From the NCBI GenBank assembly GCA_029979485.1, contig JAPOHK010000014.1, positions 1 to 12,347 on the forward strand: DNA of 12,347 bases, written 5' to 3'. Made by a program: the position numbers and the translations under genes. Each line of letters begins with the position of its first letter. Within the stretch, counting starts at the first letter, position 1. Shown here one piece after another: positions 1 through 8,415 of this stretch. The notes below the pieces were generated by a model. The model ran no database searches, was not told the DNA's origin, and saw only the letters and a list, made by a program, of their open reading frames with translations. The DNA comes from Candidatus Planktophila limnetica (lineage in GTDB: Bacteria; Actinomycetota; Actinomycetes; Nanopelagicales; Nanopelagicaceae).

Positions 1-463
1 CCATAAGTGCTGATGTCCCAATTGTTTCGCGATGAAGCAATACGGGCTCTAGCTGGCACAAGACATCGCGTAATAAGCCGCCTGTGACGGCAGTAACCAC
101 ACCCAAAAGAATTGCACTGTACCAATCGATGTTTTGCTCAAAAGCTAACTGTGTTCCAGAAATTGTGGCAATTGCTAATCCAAAGGTGTCCATTACAAGA
201 AGTGTTTTCCCGATACGGGTTACTCGTCTAAATACAAGTGTTATTACAACGGCAAGAATTACAGAGGCAATAATTGAGGGATCGGTAATCCAAATCGGCT
301 TTAATCCGAGAAATACGTTTCGAAGAGTTCCGCCAGAGACAGAAGCAATTGCAGCGATAAATGCGATGCCGCCGTAATCCAAGCGCTTATCAGCGGCGAC
401 ACGAGCACCGACTAATGCAAATACAAAGGTAGAGAGTAGGTCGAGTCCGTGCAACAAATCCAT
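1..463 (-). CDS. TRIC/UPF0126-family membrane protein, C-terminal part cut off
   Basis: Read on the minus strand from ATG at 463, this gives 154 residues with no stop before the window edge, so the 3' end is missing. The protein is strongly hydrophobic and has the two-fold pseudo-repeat of the bacterial TRIC (trimeric intracellular cation channel, YicG/UPF0126) family: a GG-x-x-R signature near residues 44-49 (SGGTLRN) and again near 128-133 (TGGLLRD). Family members are small inner-membrane proteins with about seven helices, typically about 200 residues, thought to conduct monovalent cations; the physiological role in bacteria is poorly defined. The first repeat reads RN where the family usually has RD. 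The start is supported by MDLLHGLDLLSTFVFALVGA, a typical family N-terminus, and by TACTAT placed for a leaderless transcript. It diverges from the gene at 486 with only 22 bases between start codons. Family call is confident; transported ion is unknown. Confidence 0.85.
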   Translation of the reverse strand, partial: MDLLHGLDLLSTFVFALVGARVAADKRLDYGGIAFIAAIASVSGGTLRNVFLGLKPIWITDPSIIASVILAVVITLVFRRVTRIGKTLLVMDTFGLAIATISGTQLAFEQNIDWYSAILLGVVTAVTGGLLRDVLCQLEPVLLHRETIGTSALM

Positions 464-469
464 GCCTCA

Positions 470-475
470 ATAGTA
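470..475 (-). promoter_or_regulatory. -10 box TACTAT of the TRIC gene (leaderless)
   Basis: TACTAT on the minus strand ends six bases before the ATG at 463, matching the actinobacterial TANNNT -10 consensus at the spacing that puts transcription start on the A of ATG. A partial -35 (TTGGTT, 16-base spacer) lies inside the first codons of the opposite gene. The start-proximal GAGG could instead serve as a very close Shine-Dalgarno, but it is only one base from the ATG. Confidence 0.6.
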
Positions 476-479
476 GAGT
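474..479 (+). promoter_or_regulatory. -10 box TAGAGT of the DUF4389 gene (leaderless)
   Basis: TAGAGT occupies -12 to -7 relative to the ATG at 486, the classic leaderless position. No convincing -35 or Shine-Dalgarno is visible. It shares bases 474-475 with the opposite-strand -10 box TACTAT, so the two promoters are physically overlapping. Confidence 0.6.
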
Positions 480-485
480 ACGAAT

Positions 486-1082
486 ATGAGCAACCAAATT
501 GAAACATCATTTCAAGTCCAATTAGACAATCGTGATCGCGCGACAGCTTTTGCTCGCGTGATTTTGGCTTTTCCAGTCTTCATCTTCGTTTCAAGTTTTT
601 CAATTGAAACCTTTTTCAACGACAATATGCTGCAGACCTACGGTTTAGTTGTTTTGCCAGTTGTCCTTGCTCTTCTATTTCGTGGGGTGTACCCGAGTTA
701 CGCGCTTACCTTCAACAAGGCCCTTTTTGCATTGGTTAATCGTGTTTGGGCATACATCGCCCTGCTAACAGATGAGTATCCATCTATCGAAGATAACGGC
801 GTTGTTCGCATTACATATCCAGAAATTGATGGAGGAAAAACTTTGAGCCGTGGACTTCCACTGGTTAAGTGGTTACTAGCTATTCCTCTTTATATCGTTG
901 GAATTGTTTATTCAATTTATGGTTTCATCATGTTGATCTTGGCGTGGCTGAACATTATTTTCACTGGAACAATGCCAGAAACAGCAGCTGATGTCATTGT
1001 TCGCGTTTCACAGTTCTGGAATCGAATTTATGGATATGCAGTCATTCTCGTTACGGATGAATATCCATCTTTTTCTCTATAA
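486..1082 (+). CDS. DUF4389 domain membrane protein
   Basis: This 198-residue protein has the hallmarks of DUF4389, a membrane family common in actinobacteria and of unknown function. The hydrophobic segments lie at roughly residues 22-40, 53-66 and 127-158. After them come the family motifs FTGTMPETAADVIVRVSQFWNR (not quoted further) and a terminal TDEYPSFSL. The protein repeats itself: NRVWAYIALLTDEYPS (85-100) and NRIYGYAVILVTDEYPS (179-195) are versions of one motif, each following a hydrophobic block. The stop is followed nine bases later by the GTG of the TauE-like gene, so the two are probably co-transcribed from the leaderless promoter at 474-479. The ATG at 486 is chosen because TAGAGT is correctly placed and no upstream alternative exists. 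Family call is firm; the role is unknown and I do not propose one. Confidence 0.88.
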   Translation: MSNQIETSFQVQLDNRDRATAFARVILAFPVFIFVSSFSIETFFNDNMLQTYGLVVLPVVLALLFRGVYPSYALTFNKALFALVNRVWAYIALLTDEYPSIEDNGVVRITYPEIDGGKTLSRGLPLVKWLLAIPLYIVGIVYSIYGFIMLILAWLNIIFTGTMPETAADVIVRVSQFWNRIYGYAVILVTDEYPSFSL

Positions 1083-1091
1083 GAAGAAATA

Positions 1092-3155
<2,064 letters not shown>

Positions 3156-3168
3156 ACGGTGCAGCGGA

Positions 3169-4332
3169 CTAGATTGCGCCTAATTCTTTTGCAAGGCGCT
3201 GCGCAAGTGCAGGCTGTACATTCCATTCTGCAAGCATTTCTTTGTACCGAGTGACATCAATTGCATCTGGCTTAGCGCCAGTCTTGGTTGCGCGGATCAT
3301 GAGATTGCGAGCGGTGTGTTCTCCCCCAACGAATTCAATTGCATCAACTCGGTAACCCAACAATTTCAAGATCTGAGTACGGAAGGAATCAGTTAAGAGA
3401 TCGCCTAAACGTTCTCGCATGATTCCGTGTCTTGTAAGCATCGGCCATGGTTCGGGAATTTCCTGCATCTGAGTCTGTAAATCGTGGTGACAACATGGCG
3501 CTATTAATAGCAGATCTACGTTATGCAAAACACCCCACGCAATTGCATCATCTGTTGCAGTGTCACAAGCGTGCAGCGCGATTGCGATATCAGCAGATTT
3601 GATTGCGGCCTCTGAAATTTCTTCAGCGCGGAATTCAATGGAATCAGTAATGCCCAATTTTTGAGCAATTTTATTATTTCGATCACGAGAATTTTCACGA
3701 ACATCAACACCAATAACTTGAACCTCTAAACCAGATTTACGCAGATATTGATGCACAGCAAATGTTAAATAAGCATGACCGCATCCCAAATCAATTATCG
3801 ACAGCTTTTCTTTTTTCTCTGGAAGAGCAGGTTCAAGAATTCTCAAAAACTCTTCAACTTGCCGGTACTTATCTTGCATGGAAGGTTTTATGACGCCTTT
3901 ATGATCTGAGATTCCAACTTCAACTAAAAATGGATCACTTGAATCTAATAGACGTTCTTTGGTCCGATCGTGAGCGAGTGTTCGTTCAAAAGTTCCTTTG
4001 CCTTCGTGAATCAAAGCTTCGCCCTTTTTCGTGATTCGAAGAGAAAAGGAGCCTGTTGTAAATTCGACTAATACATTTGCGTACCCACTATTGAGTAACT
4101 CTTGAATTACATTGTTATTTGCGTCAATGTTTTTTGTTGTATCTTGTTTTGTCTCACTTAGTACAAGTTGTAACTTCAGACCATCTTTGAGTTGAACGGG
4201 GCGAATATCTATTCGCTCATTTGCTGTCTGCATATTTCTTCGACGTCCAGAAAGAACTGCGCGGACAAAGTTGTTTTGATCAAGAATTAGCTCTGATGCT
4301 CTTTTGAAGGCAACATCTAACTCGAGCGACAT
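3169..4332 (-). CDS. Class I SAM-dependent methyltransferase (Methyltransf_32-like)
   Basis: This 387-residue protein has a Rossmann methyltransferase core in its second half. Motif I is IIDLGCGHAYLT (179-190), the acidic SAM-ribose contact is in VIGVDVREN (D210), and two further blocks, ALHACDTATDDA (252-263) and APCCHHDL (278-285), are diagnostic of the Methyltransf_32 type found in GSTCD/METTL25-like proteins. The C-terminal block GGEHTARNLMIRA (336-348) is also typical. The N-terminal 150 residues form a separate basic alpha/beta region that may bind substrate, perhaps RNA; that is inference. The target molecule is unknown. A leaderless -10 box (TACACT) sits in the 16-base gap after the histidine kinase gene, so it can be expressed independently of the two-component pair, although read-through is likely. 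The start at ATG 4332 agrees with that promoter. Confidence 0.85.
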   Translation of the reverse strand: MSLELDVAFKRASELILDQNNFVRAVLSGRRRNMQTANERIDIRPVQLKDGLKLQLVLSETKQDTTKNIDANNNVIQELLNSGYANVLVEFTTGSFSLRITKKGEALIHEGKGTFERTLAHDRTKERLLDSSDPFLVEVGISDHKGVIKPSMQDKYRQVEEFLRILEPALPEKKEKLSIIDLGCGHAYLTFAVHQYLRKSGLEVQVIGVDVRENSRDRNNKIAQKLGITDSIEFRAEEISEAAIKSADIAIALHACDTATDDAIAWGVLHNVDLLLIAPCCHHDLQTQMQEIPEPWPMLTRHGIMRERLGDLLTDSFRTQILKLLGYRVDAIEFVGGEHTARNLMIRATKTGAKPDAIDVTRYKEMLAEWNVQPALAQRLAKELGAI

Positions 4333-4338
4333 TGCTCA

Positions 4339-4344
4339 AGTGTA
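4339..4344 (-). promoter_or_regulatory. -10 box TACACT of the methyltransferase gene (leaderless)
   Basis: TACACT occupies -12 to -7 relative to the ATG at 4332, inside the 16-base gap after the kinase stop codon. TTGAG follows it but is too close to the start to be a normal ribosome binding site. No clear -35 is visible in the kinase coding sequence. Confidence 0.55.
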
Positions 4345-4348
4345 AGGC

Positions 4349-5560
4349 TTATTTAACGGGCAATTGAATTTGAATTGCGAGACCACCGAGTGAGCTTTTC
4401 GATAATGAAATGCTTCCTGAGTGCTCTTTAACAATTGCAGCGATGATGCTCAATCCCAGACCACTTCCACCGGTATCGCGCGAACGTGAACGATCGAAAC
4501 GTTCGAATTCGTAACTAGCTTTGTTGTAGGCGTCTTCGGGAAGTCCTGGGCCACCATCTTCAATACGCAGGTGTACTTCTTTACCTTTACTTTTTAGTTG
4601 TGCACGCACTGGTGCATCCGCAGGGGTGTGACGCCGAATGTTTGAGAATATATTTTGAATCATTCGATCAATGTGATCGCTCGATGCCTTGATCTGAAGT
4701 TCTGGTTCGATCATGGATTCAATACTTCGATCTGGCGAAAGAATCTGAAAATCTCTTAAATGAGTACGAAGCGCTGAAGAAATGTCATATAACTCAAAAT
4801 CAAGATGTGTGGCTTCGTTGAGTTCGGCTGTTAGCAATAAATCATTAATGAGGGATTCCATACGCTTAACTTCATGATCTACTCGGGCAAAAGCCTTTTC
4901 CTGATCATCCTTTGCTGTAATTTTATTAGAGCCTAATAACTCTGAATATCCCTTGATTACAGTCAGAGGAGTACGCAGCTCATGAGCGGCATCGCTTAAA
5001 AATCTCTGCATTCTGACCAATGATTGTTGCTCAAGTCGTCGGGAGTTATTGCGAAGTAACAGAAATGAAAGCGCGATGGCAATCATGTTTGCCCCGAAGA
5101 GAAATGCTAGAAGCCGAGCAATGTTATCGCGCCACTCTTTTTCTAAATCAGCCGTGGAAATTGCTACTACCAAGAATTCTTCTTCTGGAAGCGGAATTGA
5201 ACGCATACGATATGGGACTTCGGAGTTAACTGATATCGCTCCCACAATTGAAGATCTAATGTTCTTCAATGAAGTATCCAAAGGAAAGCGCTCCGATGAT
5301 TCCGTCAACGATATTTGTTCTCCGCGCGGTGTAACTAAAACAACAGTTGCATCAATTCTGCCCGCGTCCAGCGCGAAGAGTGCGGCATTTAATAAATCTT
5401 CTTGATTTTGTAATGCTGTTTGAATGACGAAATCTAATCGTGAATCAACTTGACGAATTGCGGCACGGTGTGAATCATCTAATGCAAATCCACCGATTCC
5501 AAGTGATACCAATGTTGTGATCAAAACGGAGAAGAAGGTAACTCGGAAACGTTGATTCAT
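4349..5560 (-). CDS. Sensor histidine kinase of a two-component pair
   Basis: This 403-residue membrane kinase has a first transmembrane helix near residues 7-27, an extracytoplasmic sensor region of about 120 residues, and a second helix near 148-169. It continues with a HisKA dimerisation domain whose phosphoacceptor is His193 in FLSDAAHELRTPLT, then a HATPase_c domain. The latter shows the N box (IQNIFSNIRRHTP, 301-313), G1 box (EDGGPGLP, 334-341), F box (FERFDRS, 352-358) and G2 box (GGSGLGLSI, 364-372), so all catalytic motifs are intact. I do not recognise the sensor domain and its ligand is unknown. It starts three bases after the response regulator stop, with at best a weak GAAG ribosome site, so translation is probably coupled. 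It should phosphorylate the adjacent regulator. Confidence 0.93.
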   Translation of the reverse strand: MNQRFRVTFFSVLITTLVSLGIGGFALDDSHRAAIRQVDSRLDFVIQTALQNQEDLLNAALFALDAGRIDATVVLVTPRGEQISLTESSERFPLDTSLKNIRSSIVGAISVNSEVPYRMRSIPLPEEEFLVVAISTADLEKEWRDNIARLLAFLFGANMIAIALSFLLLRNNSRRLEQQSLVRMQRFLSDAAHELRTPLTVIKGYSELLGSNKITAKDDQEKAFARVDHEVKRMESLINDLLLTAELNEATHLDFELYDISSALRTHLRDFQILSPDRSIESMIEPELQIKASSDHIDRMIQNIFSNIRRHTPADAPVRAQLKSKGKEVHLRIEDGGPGLPEDAYNKASYEFERFDRSRSRDTGGSGLGLSIIAAIVKEHSGSISLSKSSLGGLAIQIQLPVK

Positions 5561-5563
5561 TAT

Positions 5564-6247
5564 TTACTTCGGTTCCAAAATTTGAAATCCAACTCCTCTG
5601 ATGGTCTTGATTCCGTCAAATCCGTCACGGTGCAATTTTTTTCGTAAGTATGAAATATAGGTATCGACAACGCTGGTTTCAGATTCAAAGGTAATCCCCC
5701 ACACATCATCTAAGAGTACAGATTTACTCAAAACGCGACCCTTGTTTTCAAGAAGTATCGCAAGTAATCGAAACTCTGTGGGTGATAAGTCTACGATTTC
5801 CTCATTGAAAGTAACCTGATGCGTCTCTTCATTGAGAGTGATTGGCCCACACGACAAAGTAGTAGCGACAGCAGAAACTTTTGATGTTCGACGCAAAATG
5901 GCTTTTACTCGAAGCAGCAACTCTTCTAGTCCAAATGGTTTTGTTACGTAATCATCGGCGCCTAATGAGAGACCGCGTGTGATATCAGCTCGATCATTTC
6001 TGGCAGATAACATAAGTACAGGGGTCATATCATTTTGCGAACGAAGGCGTTCGACTAAATCAAAGCCATCCATTAATGGCATATTGATATCAATGATTAA
6101 CAAATCCGGTTTAGCTGTCCGCAGAAGAGTCAGTGCGGACATTCCATCATTTGCTTGAAGTGTTTCAAAGTTTGCGATACGAAGCGCATCGCACACTAAT
6201 TCTCGAACACCTGCTTCGTCGTCTACGACCATAATTTGGGGGGCCAT
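5564..6247 (-). CDS. OmpR/PhoB-family response regulator, PhoP-like
   Basis: This 227-residue regulator has an N-terminal receiver domain: acidic pair in VVDDE, phosphoacceptor Asp53 in IIDINMP, and Lys103 in DDYVTKPF. A C-terminal winged-helix DNA-binding domain follows, with LSPTEFRLLAILL, VVDTYISYLRKKL and TIRGVGFQI. Several stretches (LNEETHQV, LSPTEF, VLSK, YISYLRKKL, RGVGF) resemble mycobacterial PhoP, so it belongs near that subgroup; a one-to-one orthologue is not claimed. I choose the ATG at 6247 over the upstream ATG at 6265 because GAAGG lies seven bases before it and MAPQIMVVDDE is a normal receiver N-terminus; the longer form adds six residues that contain the ribosome site. Unlike its neighbours it has no leaderless box. 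The divergent operon promoter carries a PhoP-like tandem repeat that is its likely target. Confidence 0.93.
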   Translation of the reverse strand: MAPQIMVVDDEAGVRELVCDALRIANFETLQANDGMSALTLLRTAKPDLLIIDINMPLMDGFDLVERLRSQNDMTPVLMLSARNDRADITRGLSLGADDYVTKPFGLEELLLRVKAILRRTSKVSAVATTLSCGPITLNEETHQVTFNEEIVDLSPTEFRLLAILLENKGRVLSKSVLLDDVWGITFESETSVVDTYISYLRKKLHRDGFDGIKTIRGVGFQILEPK

Positions 6248-6254
6248 GGCTATA

Positions 6255-6259
6255 CCTTC
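6255..6259 (-). promoter_or_regulatory. Ribosome binding site GAAGG of the response regulator
   Basis: GAAGG on the minus strand is seven bases before the ATG at 6247, an optimal spacing. It decides between two in-frame ATGs, because it falls inside the coding sequence if 6265 is used. It is one of the few clear Shine-Dalgarno sites at the head of a transcription unit in this window. Confidence 0.65.
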
Positions 6260-6263
6260 GCAC

Positions 6264-6279
6264 ATCTGTGGTTATCTGT
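6264..6279 (-). repeat. Tandem ACAGAT repeat upstream of the response regulator, possible second operator
   Basis: On the minus strand ACAGAT occurs twice with a 10-base period (ACAGATAACCACAGAT). It shares the ACAGA core with the better repeat at 6308-6325 and sits just before the regulator start, where autoregulation would act. The period and core fit are weaker, so this is a tentative operator. Confidence 0.3.
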
Positions 6280-6307
6280 ATCTATCTTTACGTGTTTTCT
6301 AAGCATC

Positions 6308-6325
6308 TCACAGAAGGTTCACAAA
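6308..6325 (+). promoter_or_regulatory. PhoP-like tandem repeat operator (TCACA, 11-bp period)
   Basis: TCACAGA-AGGT-TCACAAA is a direct repeat of seven bases separated by four, which matches 11 of 14 positions of the published Mycobacterium tuberculosis PhoP site TCACAGC-N4-TCACAGC. It lies 10 bases upstream of the -10 box at 6335-6340, covering the -35 region at about -40 to -23 from the predicted start. The adjacent regulator is PhoP-like, so it is the natural candidate ligand, acting as a class II activator or as a repressor. Confidence 0.55.
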
Positions 6326-6334
6326 GAATTCTCC

Positions 6335-6340
6335 TACACT
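6335..6340 (+). promoter_or_regulatory. -10 box TACACT of the exported-protein/TerC operon
   Basis: TACACT ends seven bases before the ATG at 6348, consistent with a leaderless or nearly leaderless transcript. The expected -35 position (about 6311-6317) shows no TTGACA-like sequence and is covered by the tandem TCACA repeat, suggesting that the promoter depends on an activator. Confidence 0.6.
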
Positions 6341-6347
6341 CTTGCCC

Positions 6348-6785
6348 ATGACAACCAGTGCCCGTCGTATCGGCATAGCAACATTACTGAGTATGGCGCT
6401 CACTTTTACAATTCTTAATCCAGCACTTGCCGACGATGATCGCTCAAAGACTAAGCCCTCTGCGAAGATGGTTTTTAAGAATGCCAAAGAAAAATTTAAA
6501 TATGAACTTGATGCATATAAGGCTGCGATAGAAGCTAGAAAAGAAGCACGAGAACAAATTAATGAAGAATTCAAAGCTGCTATTAAGAAAGCGACCGCGG
6601 ATGCAAAAGCTGCACTTGCAGTCGCTACTACCGCAGAACAAAAGTTGATTATCATGAACACCCTTAAGAATGCACGAACCGCGGCCGTTGCAATTCGCGA
6701 TGCTGCGCTGGCGGCCCTTGGTTCGCTTCCAACTCCACCGGTTGAACCAAAAAAGGATGATAAGAGGCGTACTCTTGCTCCATGA
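6348..6785 (+). CDS. Exported Lys/Ala/Glu-rich coiled-coil protein, unknown function
   Basis: This 145-residue protein begins with a clear Sec signal peptide: basic MTTSARR, a hydrophobic core, and a cleavage site after PALA (about residue 29) followed by acidic DDDRS. The mature part is dominated by Lys, Ala and Glu, with long helix-forming, coiled-coil-like stretches (about 40-115), for example AKEKFKYELDAYKAAIEARK. It ends in a Pro-rich, highly charged tail with KKDDKRR. No cysteine, lipobox or catalytic motif is seen. The ATG at 6348 is preferred to a TTG at 6342 because it matches the -10 box. The stop overlaps the next start (ATGA), so it is the first gene of an operon with the small membrane protein and TerC. 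I do not recognise a family; similar exported helical proteins occur in actinobacteria. A role at the cell envelope is inferred only from export and context. Confidence 0.82.
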   Translation: MTTSARRIGIATLLSMALTFTILNPALADDDRSKTKPSAKMVFKNAKEKFKYELDAYKAAIEARKEAREQINEEFKAAIKKATADAKAALAVATTAEQKLIIMNTLKNARTAAVAIRDAALAALGSLPTPPVEPKKDDKRRTLAP

Positions 6786-7123
6786 GCAGAGTAGATACAT
6801 TTAACAAATTCATTGCCGAAAAAATTACTGCAGGTGTTGCAACTATGTGGTGTGCATACCTATTTGCAATCATTGCGCTTATTTCACTGCCTAATGCCAT
6901 CAAATCTGGAGATACTCTCGTAATAGTCTCCTGGATTGCTCAAACATTCTTGCAACTGGTCTTGCTCTCAATAATCATGGTTGGCCAAAGCGTTTCATCT
7001 GCAAAACTCACGCAAACGATCAACGAGACTCATGAAGCGAGTCTGATTGAACTAGCAGAACTTAAGGTAATCTCAGCAGAAATACAGCGCTTAATTCGAG
7101 ATCTTGAAGAAAAGGTTAAATAA
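6782..7123 (+). CDS. Small two-helix membrane protein with C-terminal coiled coil
   Basis: This 113-residue protein has two hydrophobic segments, about residues 17-38 (MWCAYLFAIIALISLP region) and 46-68 (IVSWIAQTFLQLVLLSIIMV). The C-terminal cytoplasmic helix is charged, with an alternating pattern suited to a coiled coil (about 75-113). It resembles short actinobacterial membrane proteins carrying a WIAQTFLQLVLL-type motif, for which I know no function. Its ATG overlaps the TGA of the exported-protein gene and its TAA directly abuts the TTG of the TerC gene, so the three are translationally linked. Its position between an exported protein and a transporter suggests an accessory role, but nothing in the sequence fixes it. 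Confidence 0.8.
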   Translation: MSRVDTFNKFIAEKITAGVATMWCAYLFAIIALISLPNAIKSGDTLVIVSWIAQTFLQLVLLSIIMVGQSVSSAKLTQTINETHEASLIELAELKVISAEIQRLIRDLEEKVK

Positions 7124-8035
7124 TTGGAATCTGCAACCATTTGGTTTGCCACTATTGGAGTTCTTTCAGTTGTAATTGCCTTTGACTTAGTTTTGGCAAT
7201 TTTGAGAAGAAACAAAGAGACAACAATCGCAGAATCCGCTATCTGGACTGTCGTCTACGTCAGTGCTGCGATCGCCTTCGGAATCTTGATGCCAAACTGG
7301 GTTGATTCCCCTACTGCGCGTCCTGAGTTTTTTGCGGGTTGGCTGACTGAATATGCACTATCCGTAGATAACATCTTCGTTTTCGTCATAATACTTGCAA
7401 GACTTAAAATTGAACGTGAAAAACAGCAGCTCGTACTTTTGCTTGGAATCATTATTGCATTGATATTGCGTGGCGGATTTATCGCAGCAGGTGCGGCAAT
7501 AATTTCCCGTTTTCAGAGTGTCTTTTTCATCTTTGGTGCATTCTTGATTTTTACGGCGATTCAACTAGTTCGGGAAAGTGGTCACGAAGAAGAAGTTAAA
7601 GAGAGTCGAGTGGAAACTTATCTCAAAAGTAAAGGTGCAAGCACTTTCGCAATTGCATTGATTTCCCTCGGTGTAACCGATCTTGTCTTTGCACTCGACT
7701 CAATTCCTGCAATTTTTGGAATTACAAAAGATCCATACATCGTTGCAACAACAAATATTTTTGCTCTCATGGGCTTACGTCAACTTTATTTCTTGCTTCA
7801 AGGACTCATTGCGCGCTTAGTGTTTCTCTCCTTAGGTTTATCAGCAATCCTGGGATTCATTGGAGTAAAAATGATTTTTGAGGCGCTCCATGCAGTTGGA
7901 ATTCATGACGTAATCGGCTTAGAAGTACCACATGTTCCATTAGCGGTAAGCCTAGGATTTATTATCACTGCATTAACTATTACGACCGTAGCCAGTTTAA
8001 CCGCTACTCGTAAAGATGGAAGCGAAATAGTTTAA
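7124..8035 (+). CDS. TerC-family integral membrane protein (Alx-like, probable Mn2+ handling)
   Basis: This 303-residue polytopic protein has the TerC signatures: EYALSVDNIFVFVII (76-90), and VTDLVFALDSIPAIFGITKD (184-203) followed by TNIFALMGLRQLYFLL (210-225). The conserved acidic residues D82, D186 and D192 inside membrane helices are the presumed metal ligands. Family members (Alx, MntP-type exporters, Bacillus TerC proteins) export Mn2+ or supply metal to secreted enzymes; the particular metal here is not shown. The length fits the Alx-like subgroup. The TTG start at 7124 is adjacent to the preceding TAA with no gap, with AAGG eight bases upstream; the next Met (residue 55) would remove the first helix. 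It is last in the operon, and its stop overlaps the convergent gene by four bases. Linking to the exported protein, metalation of secreted proteins is a reasonable hypothesis. Confidence 0.9.
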   Translation: MESATIWFATIGVLSVVIAFDLVLAILRRNKETTIAESAIWTVVYVSAAIAFGILMPNWVDSPTARPEFFAGWLTEYALSVDNIFVFVIILARLKIEREKQQLVLLLGIIIALILRGGFIAAGAAIISRFQSVFFIFGAFLIFTAIQLVRESGHEEEVKESRVETYLKSKGASTFAIALISLGVTDLVFALDSIPAIFGITKDPYIVATTNIFALMGLRQLYFLLQGLIARLVFLSLGLSAILGFIGVKMIFEALHAVGIHDVIGLEVPHVPLAVSLGFIITALTITTVASLTATRKDGSEIV

Positions 8036-8415
8036 AAAGGAATTACATAGATTAAAGCTGTGACAATTAGTGCGTAAGCACCAGCTTGAAAAAGAATACT
8101 TAGTGCTGTTTTTCTATCTGCTGCTCGGCTTGCACTATCTGCAACACGAGAGAGTTGTCCAAGTTTTCCAAAATTAAAAGTTCCCATAAACCCGTAGGCT
8201 AAGCAGAATTTTCTCCGAGACTGAACCCAACCAATACTGGCAACTGCAAGAGGGATAAATATTGCTAAACGTGCGCCGCGCGGAGCATCAGTTGAAACCA
8301 AAGTTACAAGAGTGGAAATAGAAAGAACTAGACCAACAAGGGCAACTATTTGCCGTTGACGAATTTCGCCTTTACCTATGTTGCAGGCACCTGGAATGTA
8401 ATCGGCAGTACTCAC
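8032..8415 (-). CDS. 127-aa membrane protein with CNIG motif, unknown function
   Basis: The protein opens with YIPGACNIGKGEIRQRQ, a short Cys-containing segment, then has hydrophobic segments near residues 23-42, 47-65 and 106-126. Between them are RRKFCLAYGFMGTFNFGKLGQ (two-part motif with Cys72) and a charged DSASRAADRK stretch. I recall similar CNIGPAEI-type proteins in actinobacteria but no named function. The GTG start at 8415 directly follows the stop of the 49-aa gene (TAAGTG), with GAAG eight bases before it. The two genes therefore form a small unit expressed from the leaderless promoter at 8572-8577. Its stop is shared, in opposite sense, with the TerC gene through the tetranucleotide TTAA. 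The two cysteines (11 and 72) may matter but their roles are unknown. Confidence 0.78.
   Translation of the reverse strand: MSTADYIPGACNIGKGEIRQRQIVALVGLVLSISTLVTLVSTDAPRGARLAIFIPLAVASIGWVQSRRKFCLAYGFMGTFNFGKLGQLSRVADSASRAADRKTALSILFQAGAYALIVTALIYVIPF

Noticed and set aside
84..377. Open frame of 97 codons on the plus strand
   Set aside because: It is antisense to the TRIC-family gene, which has clear family motifs; no promoter or ribosome site supports it.
5049..5405. Plus-strand frame of 118 codons inside the kinase gene
   Set aside because: Antisense to the kinase sensor region; no start signal and no recognisable domain.
6342..6347. TTG start two codons upstream of the exported protein ATG
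   Set aside because: The ATG at 6348 fits the -10 box for leaderless expression and gives an equally good signal peptide, and there is no ribosome site for the TTG.
6308..6661. Minus-strand frame of 117 codons rich in Ala and Ser
   Set aside because: It is the antisense shadow of the exported Lys/Ala/Glu-rich gene, an expected artefact of its codon bias, and it would cover the promoter of that operon.
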